Positions 20,201-28,244 of a stretch of 64,000 nucleotides of DNA are shown piece by piece (position 1 is the stretch's first letter; each line of letters begins with the position of its first letter). A model generated the notes under the pieces. It ran no database searches. It was not told the origin of the DNA and was given only the letters and a program-made list of their open reading frames with translations. The translations under genes were made by a program, and so were the position numbers. Source of the stretch: Acidimicrobiales bacterium (GTDB lineage Bacteria > Actinomycetota > Acidimicrobiia > Acidimicrobiales > Aldehydirespiratoraceae); contig JAVJSI010000014.1 in the NCBI GenBank assembly GCA_040219515.1, forward strand, positions 1 to 64,000. Reading direction: 5' to 3'.

Positions 20201-22373
20201 CGAGGATCTGCTCCGTCGTTTCGCGACGAGGATGGTCGATGCGGACGCGGATGAGACGGACCGGATCGACGAGACCCTGGGTCGGCTGATGGCGGAGGTC
20301 GAGGTCGACCACGCGTCGATCTGGCTCTGGCAACCCGACGACGAGGGGTTCCTGGTCGATGCCGTGCACGTGGTCACGCTCGGCGACGCCCGGCCCCTGG
20401 GCGACGAGTTCGTCCACTTCCGCATGCCGGCCGGTTTCACCCTCCACGAGCACGCGCCACACTTCTCGCGAGATGTCAGCATCTGGGATCTGGACGACGC
20501 GCCGGCCGGGATGCAGAGGTTGCTGCGGGAGTCGGTGGCTGTCGGACCCCGTCAGGTCGCGTTCCTCCGGTCCCCGGGGACCGACCCCGAGGGAGGTATG
20601 AGATTCCTTCTCATTTCGCGACCGGGGTCCGTGCCCTTCGGCAGCGACGAGATCGAGTTCTTCCGGTCGGCTCACTCGATCCTCGTCCAGCACGAGGCGC
20701 GCGTCGCCGCGGAGCGGTGGTTCAGCGTTGCGTTCGACTCCTCCCCGATCGGCATCACGCTGCGCGCGGCCGATCATTCCCTGATCCACTGCAACGCCGC
20801 CTATTCGGAGCTGGTCGGGCGATCCGTCGCGCAGCTGCGCGGTACCGGCTTCGGCGAGGTGATGGCGGCCGACACCGCTGCGGTCATGAACGCGCTCTTC
20901 GAGGACGGCTTCGAAGAGACACGCCAGATAGAGACCTCGTACCGTCGCCCTGACGGGACGGTGCGATGGGCGTCGGTTCGCTGCTCGCCCGTGCGACTAC
21001 CCGGGCGGCGCGGGCCGCTGATGCTCACCTATGCCGAGGACATCACCGAGCGGCGGCGCAATCGCGAGACGCTCGAGTACCAAGCGACCCACGACGAGCT
21101 GACTGGCTTGCCCAACCGGCGGTCGCTGGTCGGCGAGATCGCCACGGAGCTCGGTCGGCCGGGCGACTGCGCGGTGCTCGTTCTCGACCTCGACCGATTC
21201 AAGGTGGTCAACGATTCGCTGGGCCACAGCGCCGGTGACCAGCTGCTGATCGCCTGTGCCGATCGGATCCGCCTGTCACTTCGTCCCGGTGACTCGGTCT
21301 GTCGGCTCGGTGGCGACGAGTTCGCCGTGCTGTTGCGTTCGCCCGCCGACCACCATGTGGCCGCGGTCGTGGCCGAGCGTCTGCTCGCACTGCTCGCCGA
21401 GCCCGTGACGGTGGAGGGCGACGAGCTCTTCCCGAGCGCGTCCATCGGCGTTGCCCTCCCCGAGCCGGGCGACTCCACCGAGGACCTCCTCCGCCATGCC
21501 GACACCGCGATGTACCAGGTCAAGGCACGCGGCCGCAACGGATGGGAGGTCTTCGACGGCTCGATGCGTCAAGCCGTGGTCGAACGGGTCCGCACCGAGG
21601 CCGATCTGCGGCGCGCCATCGAGAACGGCCAGCTCGAGGTGCACTACCAGCCCGAGTTCCTCCTCGACTCCGGGACGATCGTCGGCACCGAGGCACTCGT
21701 GCGCTGGCGGCACCCCGAGCGCGGACTGCTGGCTGCCGGGTCCTTCATCAGCCTGGCGGAGGAGACCGGGCTGGTCGTCGAACTCGGCGCCTGGGTCCTC
21801 GCCCAGGCGACCCAGCAGGGTGCCCGATGGTTGCACGACGGGTATGGCGTCATCACCCGGGTGAACCTGTCGGCTCGTCAGCTCCGAGGGGCCATCGTGA
21901 GCGAGGTGGAGGAAGCACTGGCCACGGCCGGGCTTCCCGCCGATCGGCTCTGCCTGGAACTGACCGAGACGGCGATCATGGACGACGTCCAGGAGTCGGC
22001 CCGGATACTCGGTCAATTCCGGGATCTGGGTGTCCAGGTGGCGATCGACGACTTCGGCACCGGCTTCTCCTCGCTCGCCTACCTCAAGCGGTTCCCGGTC
22101 GACATCTTGAAGATCGACCGGACCTTCGTCGATGGTGTCGGCGTCGATCCTGACGACACGGCCATCGTGCGCTCCGTGATCGGTCTCGCCCAGACGCTGC
22201 GACTCGACGTGGTCGCCGAGGGGATCGAGGACGCCACCCAACTCGACGAACTCGTGCGCCTGGGATGCAGTCGCGGTCAGGGGTTCTATCTCGCCCGGCC
22301 GGCCCCCGCCGAGGAGGTCTCGCAGCTGCTGACCGAGAATCTGTCGACCCGGTCGCCGGGCCCGCAGGAGTGA
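17289..22373 (+). CDS. multi-GAF, PAS, GGDEF-EAL cyclic-di-GMP signalling protein
   Basis: 1694 residues. Six GAF-like modules appear at intervals of about 160 residues, starting near 155, 315, 477, 637, 800 and 971, followed by a PAS domain (about 1140-1260). The GGDEF domain has an intact L-G-G-D-E-F (1341-1345) and an RxxD inhibitory site (R-P-G-D) five residues before it. The EAL domain has E1468-A-L, V-N-L-S, L-T-E-T, D-D-F-G-T-G, L-K-I-D, A-E-G-I-E and G-Q-G-F, all consistent with active phosphodiesterase. Both synthesis and breakdown of c-di-GMP look possible. No transmembrane segment seen; cytosolic. An in-frame GTG at 17244 is an alternative start. Confidence 0.88.
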   Translation: MAWHRQFAAYVNEAIARLARSEAEQFETELHEVFAQFAGLLDLVVIGESTMDDAGVLWFDANETDAAAVAADGDLLRRCPAGDGPFSVLGRPGTTLLAAPAQSGGFSRFTAASLRPHVAASGDVVIGLEVVSSVVGAARQRVIAEHNLRQQVETQRFLGEFAHRAAVAAADDATLLELLQSARDRFGVSSASTLVRDGDEYLLVATTDFLGTTVLEPGSRIKADLKQLDDLMSAGHSIRSLGSFDNRPSSLRAEGEVLSVPSVGPEGVEGLVVFADVNRRSWTAAEIGAAKSVAGSLQKLTLRAEREREHRQRRALDGLVTDAASLASSATLETLDGIVDEALRLAIERLDIRGAALWAVGPEHSVRVMGRWNDGRTTRRPATIALSEAERAALVENGHAVVRIATLDTDSLDPDDGLALVVPIGAEPAGLVVLVDPDRHWSGEDIAAAKALANIAEQTRARLSTETMIRSRLREERFAAAIASRSVDIDLANIEDRVKEMLRLALDHYGVVEASMWRIKDGRMSCWNGVRRDGHDPTRGAPVSVPDLNRLRHEGLVVARLGDLHDGDATRPEADDAPVLIVGLDDTDRIPGALVLIDPMARRWQDESIASVRAFTDTLNQLRLRTDVTRRLARQEAVDAVLATASRDFVDTTLDDAPEAIAGVLESMRVHLRLASLCLVELDPAGVSMRCVVEAADDGMDLFGGCFPASRDSRAIARMLDPGGPETWSFADLFDGTGRGAPSVVVVPSVQGRDLTVLLAATAPGRPLDTDIRSILAALMALLAQLRHRLLLESKSRRRSAADQLVAEIARAFVEQPPYNHERAVEHGLRLIGEFFDLRAVGWWAVNGDGPATVEGWWGSPDHEHEMLTDPGALEKAGSLRDVLAALGEAGTIDLPDHTPGGRGLPDTVALQRVDSDGPHAGVLVAWTPRARHLIPDVDVLGDVLARVARLMEQLLRRAEADRAVVRQLRFEDLLRRFATRMVDADADETDRIDETLGRLMAEVEVDHASIWLWQPDDEGFLVDAVHVVTLGDARPLGDEFVHFRMPAGFTLHEHAPHFSRDVSIWDLDDAPAGMQRLLRESVAVGPRQVAFLRSPGTDPEGGMRFLLISRPGSVPFGSDEIEFFRSAHSILVQHEARVAAERWFSVAFDSSPIGITLRAADHSLIHCNAAYSELVGRSVAQLRGTGFGEVMAADTAAVMNALFEDGFEETRQIETSYRRPDGTVRWASVRCSPVRLPGRRGPLMLTYAEDITERRRNRETLEYQATHDELTGLPNRRSLVGEIATELGRPGDCAVLVLDLDRFKVVNDSLGHSAGDQLLIACADRIRLSLRPGDSVCRLGGDEFAVLLRSPADHHVAAVVAERLLALLAEPVTVEGDELFPSASIGVALPEPGDSTEDLLRHADTAMYQVKARGRNGWEVFDGSMRQAVVERVRTEADLRRAIENGQLEVHYQPEFLLDSGTIVGTEALVRWRHPERGLLAAGSFISLAEETGLVVELGAWVLAQATQQGARWLHDGYGVITRVNLSARQLRGAIVSEVEEALATAGLPADRLCLELTETAIMDDVQESARILGQFRDLGVQVAIDDFGTGFSSLAYLKRFPVDILKIDRTFVDGVGVDPDDTAIVRSVIGLAQTLRLDVVAEGIEDATQLDELVRLGCSRGQGFYLARPAPAEEVSQLLTENLSTRSPGPQE

Positions 22374-22390
22374 AAAGTCGAGGCGCGGCC

Positions 22391-22420
22391 TTTACAAGTG
22401 CGGAAACACAGTGCTGTAAT
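22391..22420 (+). promoter_or_regulatory. candidate promoter of whiB-like gene
   Basis: TTTACA (22391-22396) and TGTAAT (22415-22420) are separated by 18 nt, followed by a leader of about 58 nt with GGAGG before the ATG at 22485. This gene therefore has a normal leader, unlike its neighbours. Confidence 0.45.
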
Positions 22421-22484
22421 TACACTCGTGGCAGCAGGCGGAGGGAATCCAGGCTGGATTCCATCGAGTGCCACGGAGGACCCC

Positions 22485-22778
22485 ATGGCCATGCATTCAG
22501 AAATCGAGACCGAAGAAAAGGCGTGGCAGGACTACGCGAACTGCCTTGGTGTGGATCCTGATCTGTTCTTTCCCGAGCGTGGCGCCTCCACTCGTGAGGC
22601 GAAGGAAGTGTGTCGCGGCTGCGTCGTGCGAGACGACTGCCTCGAGTACGCACTGCAAAATGGCGAGAAGTTCGGTATCTGGGGCGGGATGAGCGAGCGT
22701 GAACGACGCCGGATCCGGCGTCAGCGGGCCCTGGCTCGTGCGGCGGCGGCTGCGCAGGCCGACAGCGTCACCGCCTAG
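22485..22778 (+). CDS. WhiB family iron-sulfur transcription factor
   Basis: 97 residues. The four cluster cysteines are present: one in Y-A-N-C-L, then C-R-G-C-V-V-R-D-D-C, followed by F-G-I-W-G-G and a basic C-terminal tail (R-E-R-R-R-I-R-R-Q-R). WhiB proteins bind [4Fe-4S] clusters and the primary sigma factor region 4. Start chosen at the ATG behind CGGAGGA; an open frame extends upstream but has no support. Most like WhiB1/WhiB2 types; subtype uncertain. Confidence 0.93.
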   Translation: MAMHSEIETEEKAWQDYANCLGVDPDLFFPERGASTREAKEVCRGCVVRDDCLEYALQNGEKFGIWGGMSERERRRIRRQRALARAAAAAQADSVTA

Positions 22779-22826
22779 CACTCCCGCAATCTCGCTGCCC
22801 TCATACGTTATTCACTCGCGAACGGG

Positions 22827-22832
22827 TACTCT
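22827..22832 (+). promoter_or_regulatory. -10 box TACTCT of tatA
   Basis: TACTCT ends 6 nt before the ATG at 22839, giving a leaderless start. Confidence 0.45.
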
Positions 22833-22838
22833 CGCGGC

Positions 22839-23021
22839 ATGGTTGCTTTCCTCCAGACCAACGAGTTGCTCATTGTCTTGGCCCTCGCGGTGCTGATCTT
22901 CGGAGGCGCCAAGCTTCCCAAGCTCGCGAGGTCGCTCGGCCAGGCCCAGAACGAGTTCAAGCAGGGTCTCTCCGAGGGCGCCGAGGGCGCCGACGACGAC
23001 GAGTCCAAGTCCACTAGCTGA
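22839..23021 (+). CDS. tatA: twin-arginine translocase pore subunit TatA/E
   Basis: 60 residues: a short N-terminal membrane helix (L-L-I-V-L-A-L-A-V-L), the F-G hinge in L-I-F-G-G-A-K-L-P-K-L-A-R-S-L-G, then an amphipathic helix and an acidic tail (D-D-D-E-S-K). It forms the translocation pore for folded Tat substrates with TatB/TatC, which are not in this window. Short length is usual for actinobacterial TatA. Confidence 0.93.
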   Translation: MVAFLQTNELLIVLALAVLIFGGAKLPKLARSLGQAQNEFKQGLSEGAEGADDDESKSTS

Positions 23022-23032
23022 CCGCCGGTCCT

Positions 23033-23554
23033 TTGACCGGGCCCGACCCGACCGATGCGGCGGGGACCGTGCCCACCTGGGACGAGGTCGCGCGGGACCA
23101 CGCCCGGTTCATGTACTCGGTGGCCTACCGACTTGCAGGGAACCATTCAGACGCCGAAGACGTTGTGCAGGAGTCGCTGCTGCGCGTGAAGCGCGGCCTC
23201 GTCAATTACACCCCAGGCTCCCTGCAAGGATGGCTTGCCCGCATCGTGACCAACGTGTTCCTCGACGAGACCCGGCGCCGAAAGCGACGACCGCAGACGG
23301 CCCTTCCCGACGACCCCGATCGGGTTCTGGTGGGTGCGCCCGGAGCCGACGACGCGTTGGCCATGGAGTCGCTGCCCGATCACCTCCAGACGGCGCTCGC
23401 GGAGCTCCAGGAGGAGTACCGAGTCGCAGTGGTGCTGTGTGATGTGGGCGGCCTCTCCTATCGCGAGATCGCCGATCAGACCGACGTCCCGGTCGGCACC
23501 GTTCGCTCCCGGGTCCATCGGGGCCGCATGCGACTGCGGGAGGTCCTGTCGTGA
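23033..23554 (+). CDS. ECF-type RNA polymerase sigma factor
   Basis: 173 residues. Region 2 runs F-M-Y-S-V-A-Y-R-L-A-G-N-H-S-D-A-E-D-V-V-Q-E, and region 4 has the HTH L-S-Y-R-E-I-A-D-Q-T-D-V-P-V-G-T-V-R-S-R-V-H-R-G. This resembles the SigE/RpoE groups. The first in-frame codon, TTG 23033, lacks a ribosome site; GTG 23069 is an alternative start. Its TGA overlaps the GTG of the downstream anti-sigma gene (GTGA), the usual coupled pair. Confidence 0.9.
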   Translation: MTGPDPTDAAGTVPTWDEVARDHARFMYSVAYRLAGNHSDAEDVVQESLLRVKRGLVNYTPGSLQGWLARIVTNVFLDETRRRKRRPQTALPDDPDRVLVGAPGADDALAMESLPDHLQTALAELQEEYRVAVVLCDVGGLSYREIADQTDVPVGTVRSRVHRGRMRLREVLS

Positions 23555-24372
23555 ACGAGGAGTGGCTCTCGGCGTATCTCGATGACGAGCTCGCACCGGC
23601 CGAGCGGGACGAACTCGAGGCGGCGATCGCGGCCGACCCGGCTCTCGCTGCGACCCATGCCGAACTCACCGATGTCCGCTCGCGTCTCCGCGGCGCATCG
23701 GTGACGATGCCCGACGCGGCGCTCGGTCGCGTGCTCGCCGCGGTCGGGTCCGACGACGCCGGCGCGCCGGCGGCCGTCCTCGCCTTCCCCACCCGTCGAC
23801 GGACACCGACGTTCGCCGCGGCGGCGGCCGTATTCGTGATCATCGCCGGTGTCGTCGGCGGTCTCGGCGGCGCCACGCGGATCCCGGCGCTCGGTGACCT
23901 CGTGGCCCGCCACGAGGTCGCGGCGGCGGTGATCGACGGCGCCGAGATGCCCGACGACATGGGTCACATGGACAAGATGCCGATGGACGACGCCGCAGCG
24001 GCCGCGCTGGTGATGCCGGCCGACTACTCGATGGCCGACGCCTTCCTCGACGGGTCGACGGTGCACCTCGTCTATCGCACCGCCCACGGTGATCCGGTTT
24101 CGGTCATCCGCCAGGACGGCGAGGCGGATCTCGACGCGCTGGGCGACGGTGCGATGATGTCCGACGACGGCGTCGAGATGTGGACCGCGCCGATGGGTGA
24201 TGCGTACGTCGCCGTGGTCGACGGATCGGGCTACTACTGGACCGTGATCAGTACCGAACCTCCTGACGACATGATGGACGTGATGGTGCACGACCTGCCG
24301 TCGCGTTCGCCGTCGATGGGCGAACGACTCCGCGCCGCAGCCGACGCAGTGGTGGATCCGTTCCGGCTCTGA
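23551..24372 (+). CDS. membrane anti-sigma factor with Met-rich outer domain
   Basis: 273 residues. The N-terminal 45 residues (W-L-S-A-Y-L-D-D-E-L-A-P-A-E-R-D-E-L) are a typical anti-sigma helix bundle, here without the zinc HxxxCxxC motif. One membrane helix lies near residues 90-110. The outer part is rich in Met and Asp, notably E-M-P-D-D-M-G-H-M-D-K-M-P-M-D-D, plus later A-M-M-S-D-D and D-D-M-M-D-V-M-V-H. Coupled to the sigma gene by GTGA overlap. The Met/His cluster resembles soft-metal binding sequences, so a metal-linked signal is a reasonable guess only. Confidence 0.8.
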   Translation: MNEEWLSAYLDDELAPAERDELEAAIAADPALAATHAELTDVRSRLRGASVTMPDAALGRVLAAVGSDDAGAPAAVLAFPTRRRTPTFAAAAAVFVIIAGVVGGLGGATRIPALGDLVARHEVAAAVIDGAEMPDDMGHMDKMPMDDAAAAALVMPADYSMADAFLDGSTVHLVYRTAHGDPVSVIRQDGEADLDALGDGAMMSDDGVEMWTAPMGDAYVAVVDGSGYYWTVISTEPPDDMMDVMVHDLPSRSPSMGERLRAAADAVVDPFRL

Positions 24373-24390
24373 GCCGAGGGGAATCGACGG

Positions 24391-24633
24391 TCAGGCGGCG
24401 ACGGTGGCCGCGTCGCGACGGGCCTTGAGGATTCGCCGACGTTGGCGCTCGCTGGTGCCACCCCAGACGCCATGGTCGATGCGATTGCGCAGCGCGTACT
24501 CGAGGCAGCGCTCCTGCACGGGGCAGCCGTCGCAGATGCGCCGGGCGACTTCGACGCCCACACCGTCGGAGGGGAAGAACGTTTCCGGGGGGTGTGTGGC
24601 GCAATTTCCGACTGCCATCCAGCTGGTGTCCAT
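24391..24633 (-). CDS. WhiB family iron-sulfur transcription factor (second)
   Basis: 80 residues. The cysteines are in G-N-C-A-T-H-P and C-D-G-C-P-V-Q-E-R-C, followed by H-G-V-W-G-G-T-S-E-R-Q-R-R-R. GAGGAGA stands 7 nt before the ATG at 24633. It differs clearly from the WhiB at 22485 (about half the residues around the motifs), so they are separate paralogues. Convergent with the sigma/anti-sigma pair. The 245 nt upstream (24634-24878) separate it from the divergent gene at 24879 and hold only promoters. Confidence 0.93.
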   Translation of the reverse strand: MDTSWMAVGNCATHPPETFFPSDGVGVEVARRICDGCPVQERCLEYALRNRIDHGVWGGTSERQRRRILKARRDAATVAA

Positions 24634-24878
24634 GCGAATTTCTCCTCAGGGCCGGCTCTCACGCACTGTGCCCGGTCGCCGATGCCCGCGGTCGGTAGGG
24701 GTACTACGCCCAGATCCGGTGGAAAGTTCCCGTAAAACCCCAATCGACGCGCAACTACCACCGACTGAAGGATGAACTTCACTCAAAGTGGTGGTGAACG
24801 GAAATCCGGGCTCGGGACGGGCCGGATACACTCCGGTGTCTGGCCCCTGTCGCTTCGCCAGATCCGGAGGAATCGTCA

Positions 24879-25160
24879 ATGACCGACACCGCAGCCCTCG
24901 AGACCGAAGAACCGCCGATCGGTCAAGCGACCATCGTCTATCTCGGTCCGACTGCCCCGCACTGGGAAATTCGAGCGGTCTACGGCGAACGCGACGTGAT
25001 GGACGGCTTCCGCGACCGTGTCAACGCCCGACTGCTCCTTCTTCCCCCGCACGACCCGCAGTTTCGCCGCAATCGCGAGCGCGTGAATCGCGACGGCGAA
25101 CGAGAGCGCATCGTCGTCGAATGGGACCTGGGCTATCCGGAGGACGAGGCTTCTTCGTGA
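24879..25160 (+). CDS. small conserved-type protein of unknown function
   Basis: 93 residues, acidic N-terminus, no membrane helix. The central part Q-A-T-I-V-Y-L-G-P-T-A-P-H-W-E-I-R-A-V-Y-G looks like alternating beta strands, followed by a basic Arg-rich helix and an acidic end. GGAGGAAT 5-9 nt before the ATG is a strong ribosome site, which makes it a real gene. I do not recognise a family. It lies 13 nt upstream of the ROK kinase and is probably the first gene of that operon. Confidence 0.7.
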   Translation: MTDTAALETEEPPIGQATIVYLGPTAPHWEIRAVYGERDVMDGFRDRVNARLLLLPPHDPQFRRNRERVNRDGERERIVVEWDLGYPEDEASS

Positions 25161-25173
25161 GCACTCCTTCCTG

Positions 25174-26109
25174 ATGCCGAGCCTTGGCGTCGACTTGGGC
25201 GGCACGAAGATCATGGCGGTGCTTGTCGTCGACGGACGCGTGATCGAGAAGGTCAAGCGCCCGACCCCCCGGGTGGGCACTCCCGCCGACGTGTTGGATG
25301 CGATCGCGTCAGCGATCGGGAAGGTCGATCCCGACCGGCGGGCCGACGCGATCGGCATCGGGGTGCCGGGGCCGGTCCGGCCGGGCACCGGCGTGGTGCC
25401 GGTGGCGGGCAACCTCCCGGGGTGGGACCACGACGTCGATGTCGCCGCCGGTCTGCGCGACCGCTGCGACGGACGAGCCGTGGTCGTCGACAACGACGTC
25501 AACGTGGGCACGCTCGCCGAGGTGCGCGTCGGCGCCGCGGTCGGGGCCGACAATGTGCTCGGCGTGTTCATGGGCACGGGGGTGGGTGCCGCGCTGGTGC
25601 TCGATGGTGAGCTGCGCCATGGCCCCCGCGGCATGGCGGGCGAGCTGGGCCACGCCTATGTCGCTTTCCGCGACTTCGCCGACGTCGAGCTCGGGCGCGG
25701 CGAGTTGGAGGACTATGCCGGTCGGCGGATGATGGAGGCGCGGGCCCGGGCGACCCATCGCGACGGGGCCCCGACCATGCTCGTGGAGCTGGCCGGCGAG
25801 GGTCGCATGAAGTCGTCCACCTGGGAGGCGGCGCTCGCCGCCGATGATCCGGTGGCCGCGACGATTCTGACCGAGGCAACCGAGGCGATGGCGGCCGCCA
25901 TCGCCAGTGCCGTCGCCCTGGTCGACATCGAACTGGTCGTCCTCGGCGGGGGAATGGCCGAGCGTCTGGGCGAATCGTTCCGGCTCGACCTCGAACAACG
26001 GCTGGCCTCGCGCGCGCTCGCCGGTGCCACCGCCGAGATCCGCAGTGCGCGGCTCGGCTCCACCGGCGGCGCGATCGGCGCCGCCCTTCGAATGGAGGAA
26101 GCCGCGTGA
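25174..26109 (+). CDS. ROK family sugar kinase (glucokinase-like), Cys motif absent
   Basis: 311 residues. The phosphate 1 motif is G-V-D-L-G-G-T-K; the catalytic region contains V-V-V-D-N-D-V-N-V-G-T and G-M-A-G-E-L-G-H-A-Y-V. The usual ROK zinc signature, CxCGxxGCxE, aligns with V-E-L-G-R-G-E-L-E-D and has no cysteine. Glucose or another hexose is the likely substrate. Ends with a 4-nt GTGA overlap into ppk, which may place sugar phosphorylation and polyphosphate under one control. Confidence 0.85.
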   Translation: MPSLGVDLGGTKIMAVLVVDGRVIEKVKRPTPRVGTPADVLDAIASAIGKVDPDRRADAIGIGVPGPVRPGTGVVPVAGNLPGWDHDVDVAAGLRDRCDGRAVVVDNDVNVGTLAEVRVGAAVGADNVLGVFMGTGVGAALVLDGELRHGPRGMAGELGHAYVAFRDFADVELGRGELEDYAGRRMMEARARATHRDGAPTMLVELAGEGRMKSSTWEAALAADDPVAATILTEATEAMAAAIASAVALVDIELVVLGGGMAERLGESFRLDLEQRLASRALAGATAEIRSARLGSTGGAIGAALRMEEAA

Positions 26110-28244
26110 CACAGGACCCTCACCTCCCGATCGGGTCGCCCACCTCACCTTCGACGTCCCCCCTGGCGGCGGCCTCGCCGCAGGTCGGTGGCTGGGACGA
26201 CAACGACACCGACTTCCTGAACCGGGAGCTGAGCTGGCTCGCGTTCAACGCCCGGGTGCTCACGCTGGCGATCGACGACGAGGTGCCGTTGCTCGAGCAG
26301 CTGGCGTTCCTGGCCATCTACGCCAGCAACCTCGACGAGTTCTTCCAGGTGCGTGTGTCGGGTCTGGATGATCAGGTCGCGGCGGGCATCCACACCCGCG
26401 CCCCGGACGGCCGCACCCCGCGCGAGCAGGTCGCGGCGGTGCGCGAGGTCGTGACCGAGCTCGGTGCCGAACACGAACGGGTGGTGCTCACGCAGATGCT
26501 CCCGGCACTGCGCGAGCACGGCATCGAACTGGTGGACCATGCCGAACTGACCCCAGCCGAGGTCGAGGAGATCGAGGAGCGCTTCCGCGCCCGGATCTTC
26601 CCGGTGCTCACTCCGCTCGCGGTCGACCCCGGTCATCCGTTCCCCTACATCTCCGACCTGTCGCTCAATCTCGCCGTGGTCGTCCGCGATCTGGTCGACG
26701 GGCGCGACCGTTTCGCACGCGTGAAGGTGCCGAACACGCTTCCTCGTTGGATGCAGCTCGGCGATGCCGACCGCTTCGTGTCGCTCGAGTCCGTCATCGC
26801 GGCCCATCTCGGCAGCCTCTTCCCCGGGCTCGAGATCGTCGAGTCCCATGTCTTCCGGGTCACCCGCAACGCCGATCTCACCCTCGAGGACACCGAGGCC
26901 GAGGATCTGCTCGCCGCAGTCGAGGTCGAGCTTCGTCGCCGTCGATTCGGACGGGCCGTGCGGCTCGAAGTCGCGTCCACCATGTCACCGGAGGTGCTCG
27001 ACCTCCTGCAGCGAGAGCTCGACATCGAGGAGTCCGAGGTCTATCCCACGGCCGCGCCGCTCGACGCCACCTCCTACTTCGAGATCGCCACGCTCGACCG
27101 CCCCGACCTCCGCTGGCCCGACTGGCAGGGGATCACCGAACCCCAGCTCGAAGCCGAGGAGGGTCGCGTCGACTTCTTCGAGGTCCTGCGCAAGGGCGAC
27201 GTGCTGGTCCACCACCCCTACTCGTCCTTCAACGCGTCGGTCGTCGAGTTCATCCGTCAGGCTGCACTCGACCCCGATGTGCTGGCGATCAAGCTCACGC
27301 TCTATCGCACCTCGGGTCAGAGTCCGATCATCGACGCGCTGATCAACGCGTCGGAGCTGGGCAAGCAGGTCGCGGTGCTGGTGGAGCTCAAGGCACGCTT
27401 CGACGAGGCCGCGAACATCGGTTGGGCCCGACGCCTGGAGAAGGCCGGCGTGCATGTCGCCTACGGCATCGTCGGGCTGAAGATCCACTCGAAGATCTGC
27501 ATGGTCGTGCGCGAGGAAGCCGACGGAATTCGTCGCTATTGCCACCTGGGCACCGGCAACTACAACCATCGCACCGCCCGTTTCTACGAGGACCTCGCGG
27601 TACTCACCGCCGATCCCGAGGTCGGCGAGGATCTCGCCGACCTCTTCAACGGGCTCACCGGCTACAGCCAGTCACACGAGTTCCAGCGGATCCTGGTCGC
27701 CCCGCAACACCTTCGGGCGCGCCTCACCGAACTGATCCGCCGCGAGGCCGACTCCGGACGGGGCGCGCTGGTCTTCAAGATGAACAGTCTCGTCGACCCG
27801 CAGATGATCGAGGAGCTCTACGCCGCGTCGCAGGCCGGGGTCGACATCGACCTCATCGTGCGGGGCATCTGTTGTCTCCGGCCCGGGGTGCCGGGTCTGT
27901 CCGATCGCATCCGGGTGCGATCGATCGTGGGTCGCTACCTCGAGCACTCCCGGATCTACCACTTCGCGAACGGCGACGGTGTCGGCCAACCGCTCACCTA
28001 CATCGGCAGCGCCGACCTCATGTCCCGCAATCTCGATCGCCGAATCGAGGTGCTGCTGGAAGTGACCGATCCCGTGGCACTCGGGCGACTCCAGGAAGTG
28101 GTCGACATCAATCGCACCGATGACCGCCTTGCGTGGACCCTCGACGGATCGGGAACGTGGACCCGTCACCGCGGAACGGTCGGCATCGATGGCCAGGAGC
28201 GGTTCCAGCAGCTCGCCCGAGCCCGACGAGCCACCCATGGGTGA
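26106..28244 (+). CDS. ppk1: polyphosphate kinase 1
   Basis: 712 residues, the full PPK1 length. N-domain start F-L-N-R-E-L-S-W-L-A-F-N; the phosphorylated histidine is H461 in L-K-I-H-S-K-I-C; other signatures are H-L-G-T-G-N-Y-N-H-R-T-A-R-F-Y, I-C-C-L-R-P-G-V-P-G-L-S and Y-L-E-H-S-R-I-Y. It reversibly makes polyphosphate from ATP. The GTG start overlaps the ROK stop, and the end overlaps the Nudix gene by 8 nt. The ppk-MutT-type order is also found in mycobacteria. Confidence 0.97.
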   Translation: MTQDPHLPIGSPTSPSTSPLAAASPQVGGWDDNDTDFLNRELSWLAFNARVLTLAIDDEVPLLEQLAFLAIYASNLDEFFQVRVSGLDDQVAAGIHTRAPDGRTPREQVAAVREVVTELGAEHERVVLTQMLPALREHGIELVDHAELTPAEVEEIEERFRARIFPVLTPLAVDPGHPFPYISDLSLNLAVVVRDLVDGRDRFARVKVPNTLPRWMQLGDADRFVSLESVIAAHLGSLFPGLEIVESHVFRVTRNADLTLEDTEAEDLLAAVEVELRRRRFGRAVRLEVASTMSPEVLDLLQRELDIEESEVYPTAAPLDATSYFEIATLDRPDLRWPDWQGITEPQLEAEEGRVDFFEVLRKGDVLVHHPYSSFNASVVEFIRQAALDPDVLAIKLTLYRTSGQSPIIDALINASELGKQVAVLVELKARFDEAANIGWARRLEKAGVHVAYGIVGLKIHSKICMVVREEADGIRRYCHLGTGNYNHRTARFYEDLAVLTADPEVGEDLADLFNGLTGYSQSHEFQRILVAPQHLRARLTELIRREADSGRGALVFKMNSLVDPQMIEELYAASQAGVDIDLIVRGICCLRPGVPGLSDRIRVRSIVGRYLEHSRIYHFANGDGVGQPLTYIGSADLMSRNLDRRIEVLLEVTDPVALGRLQEVVDINRTDDRLAWTLDGSGTWTRHRGTVGIDGQERFQQLARARRATHG

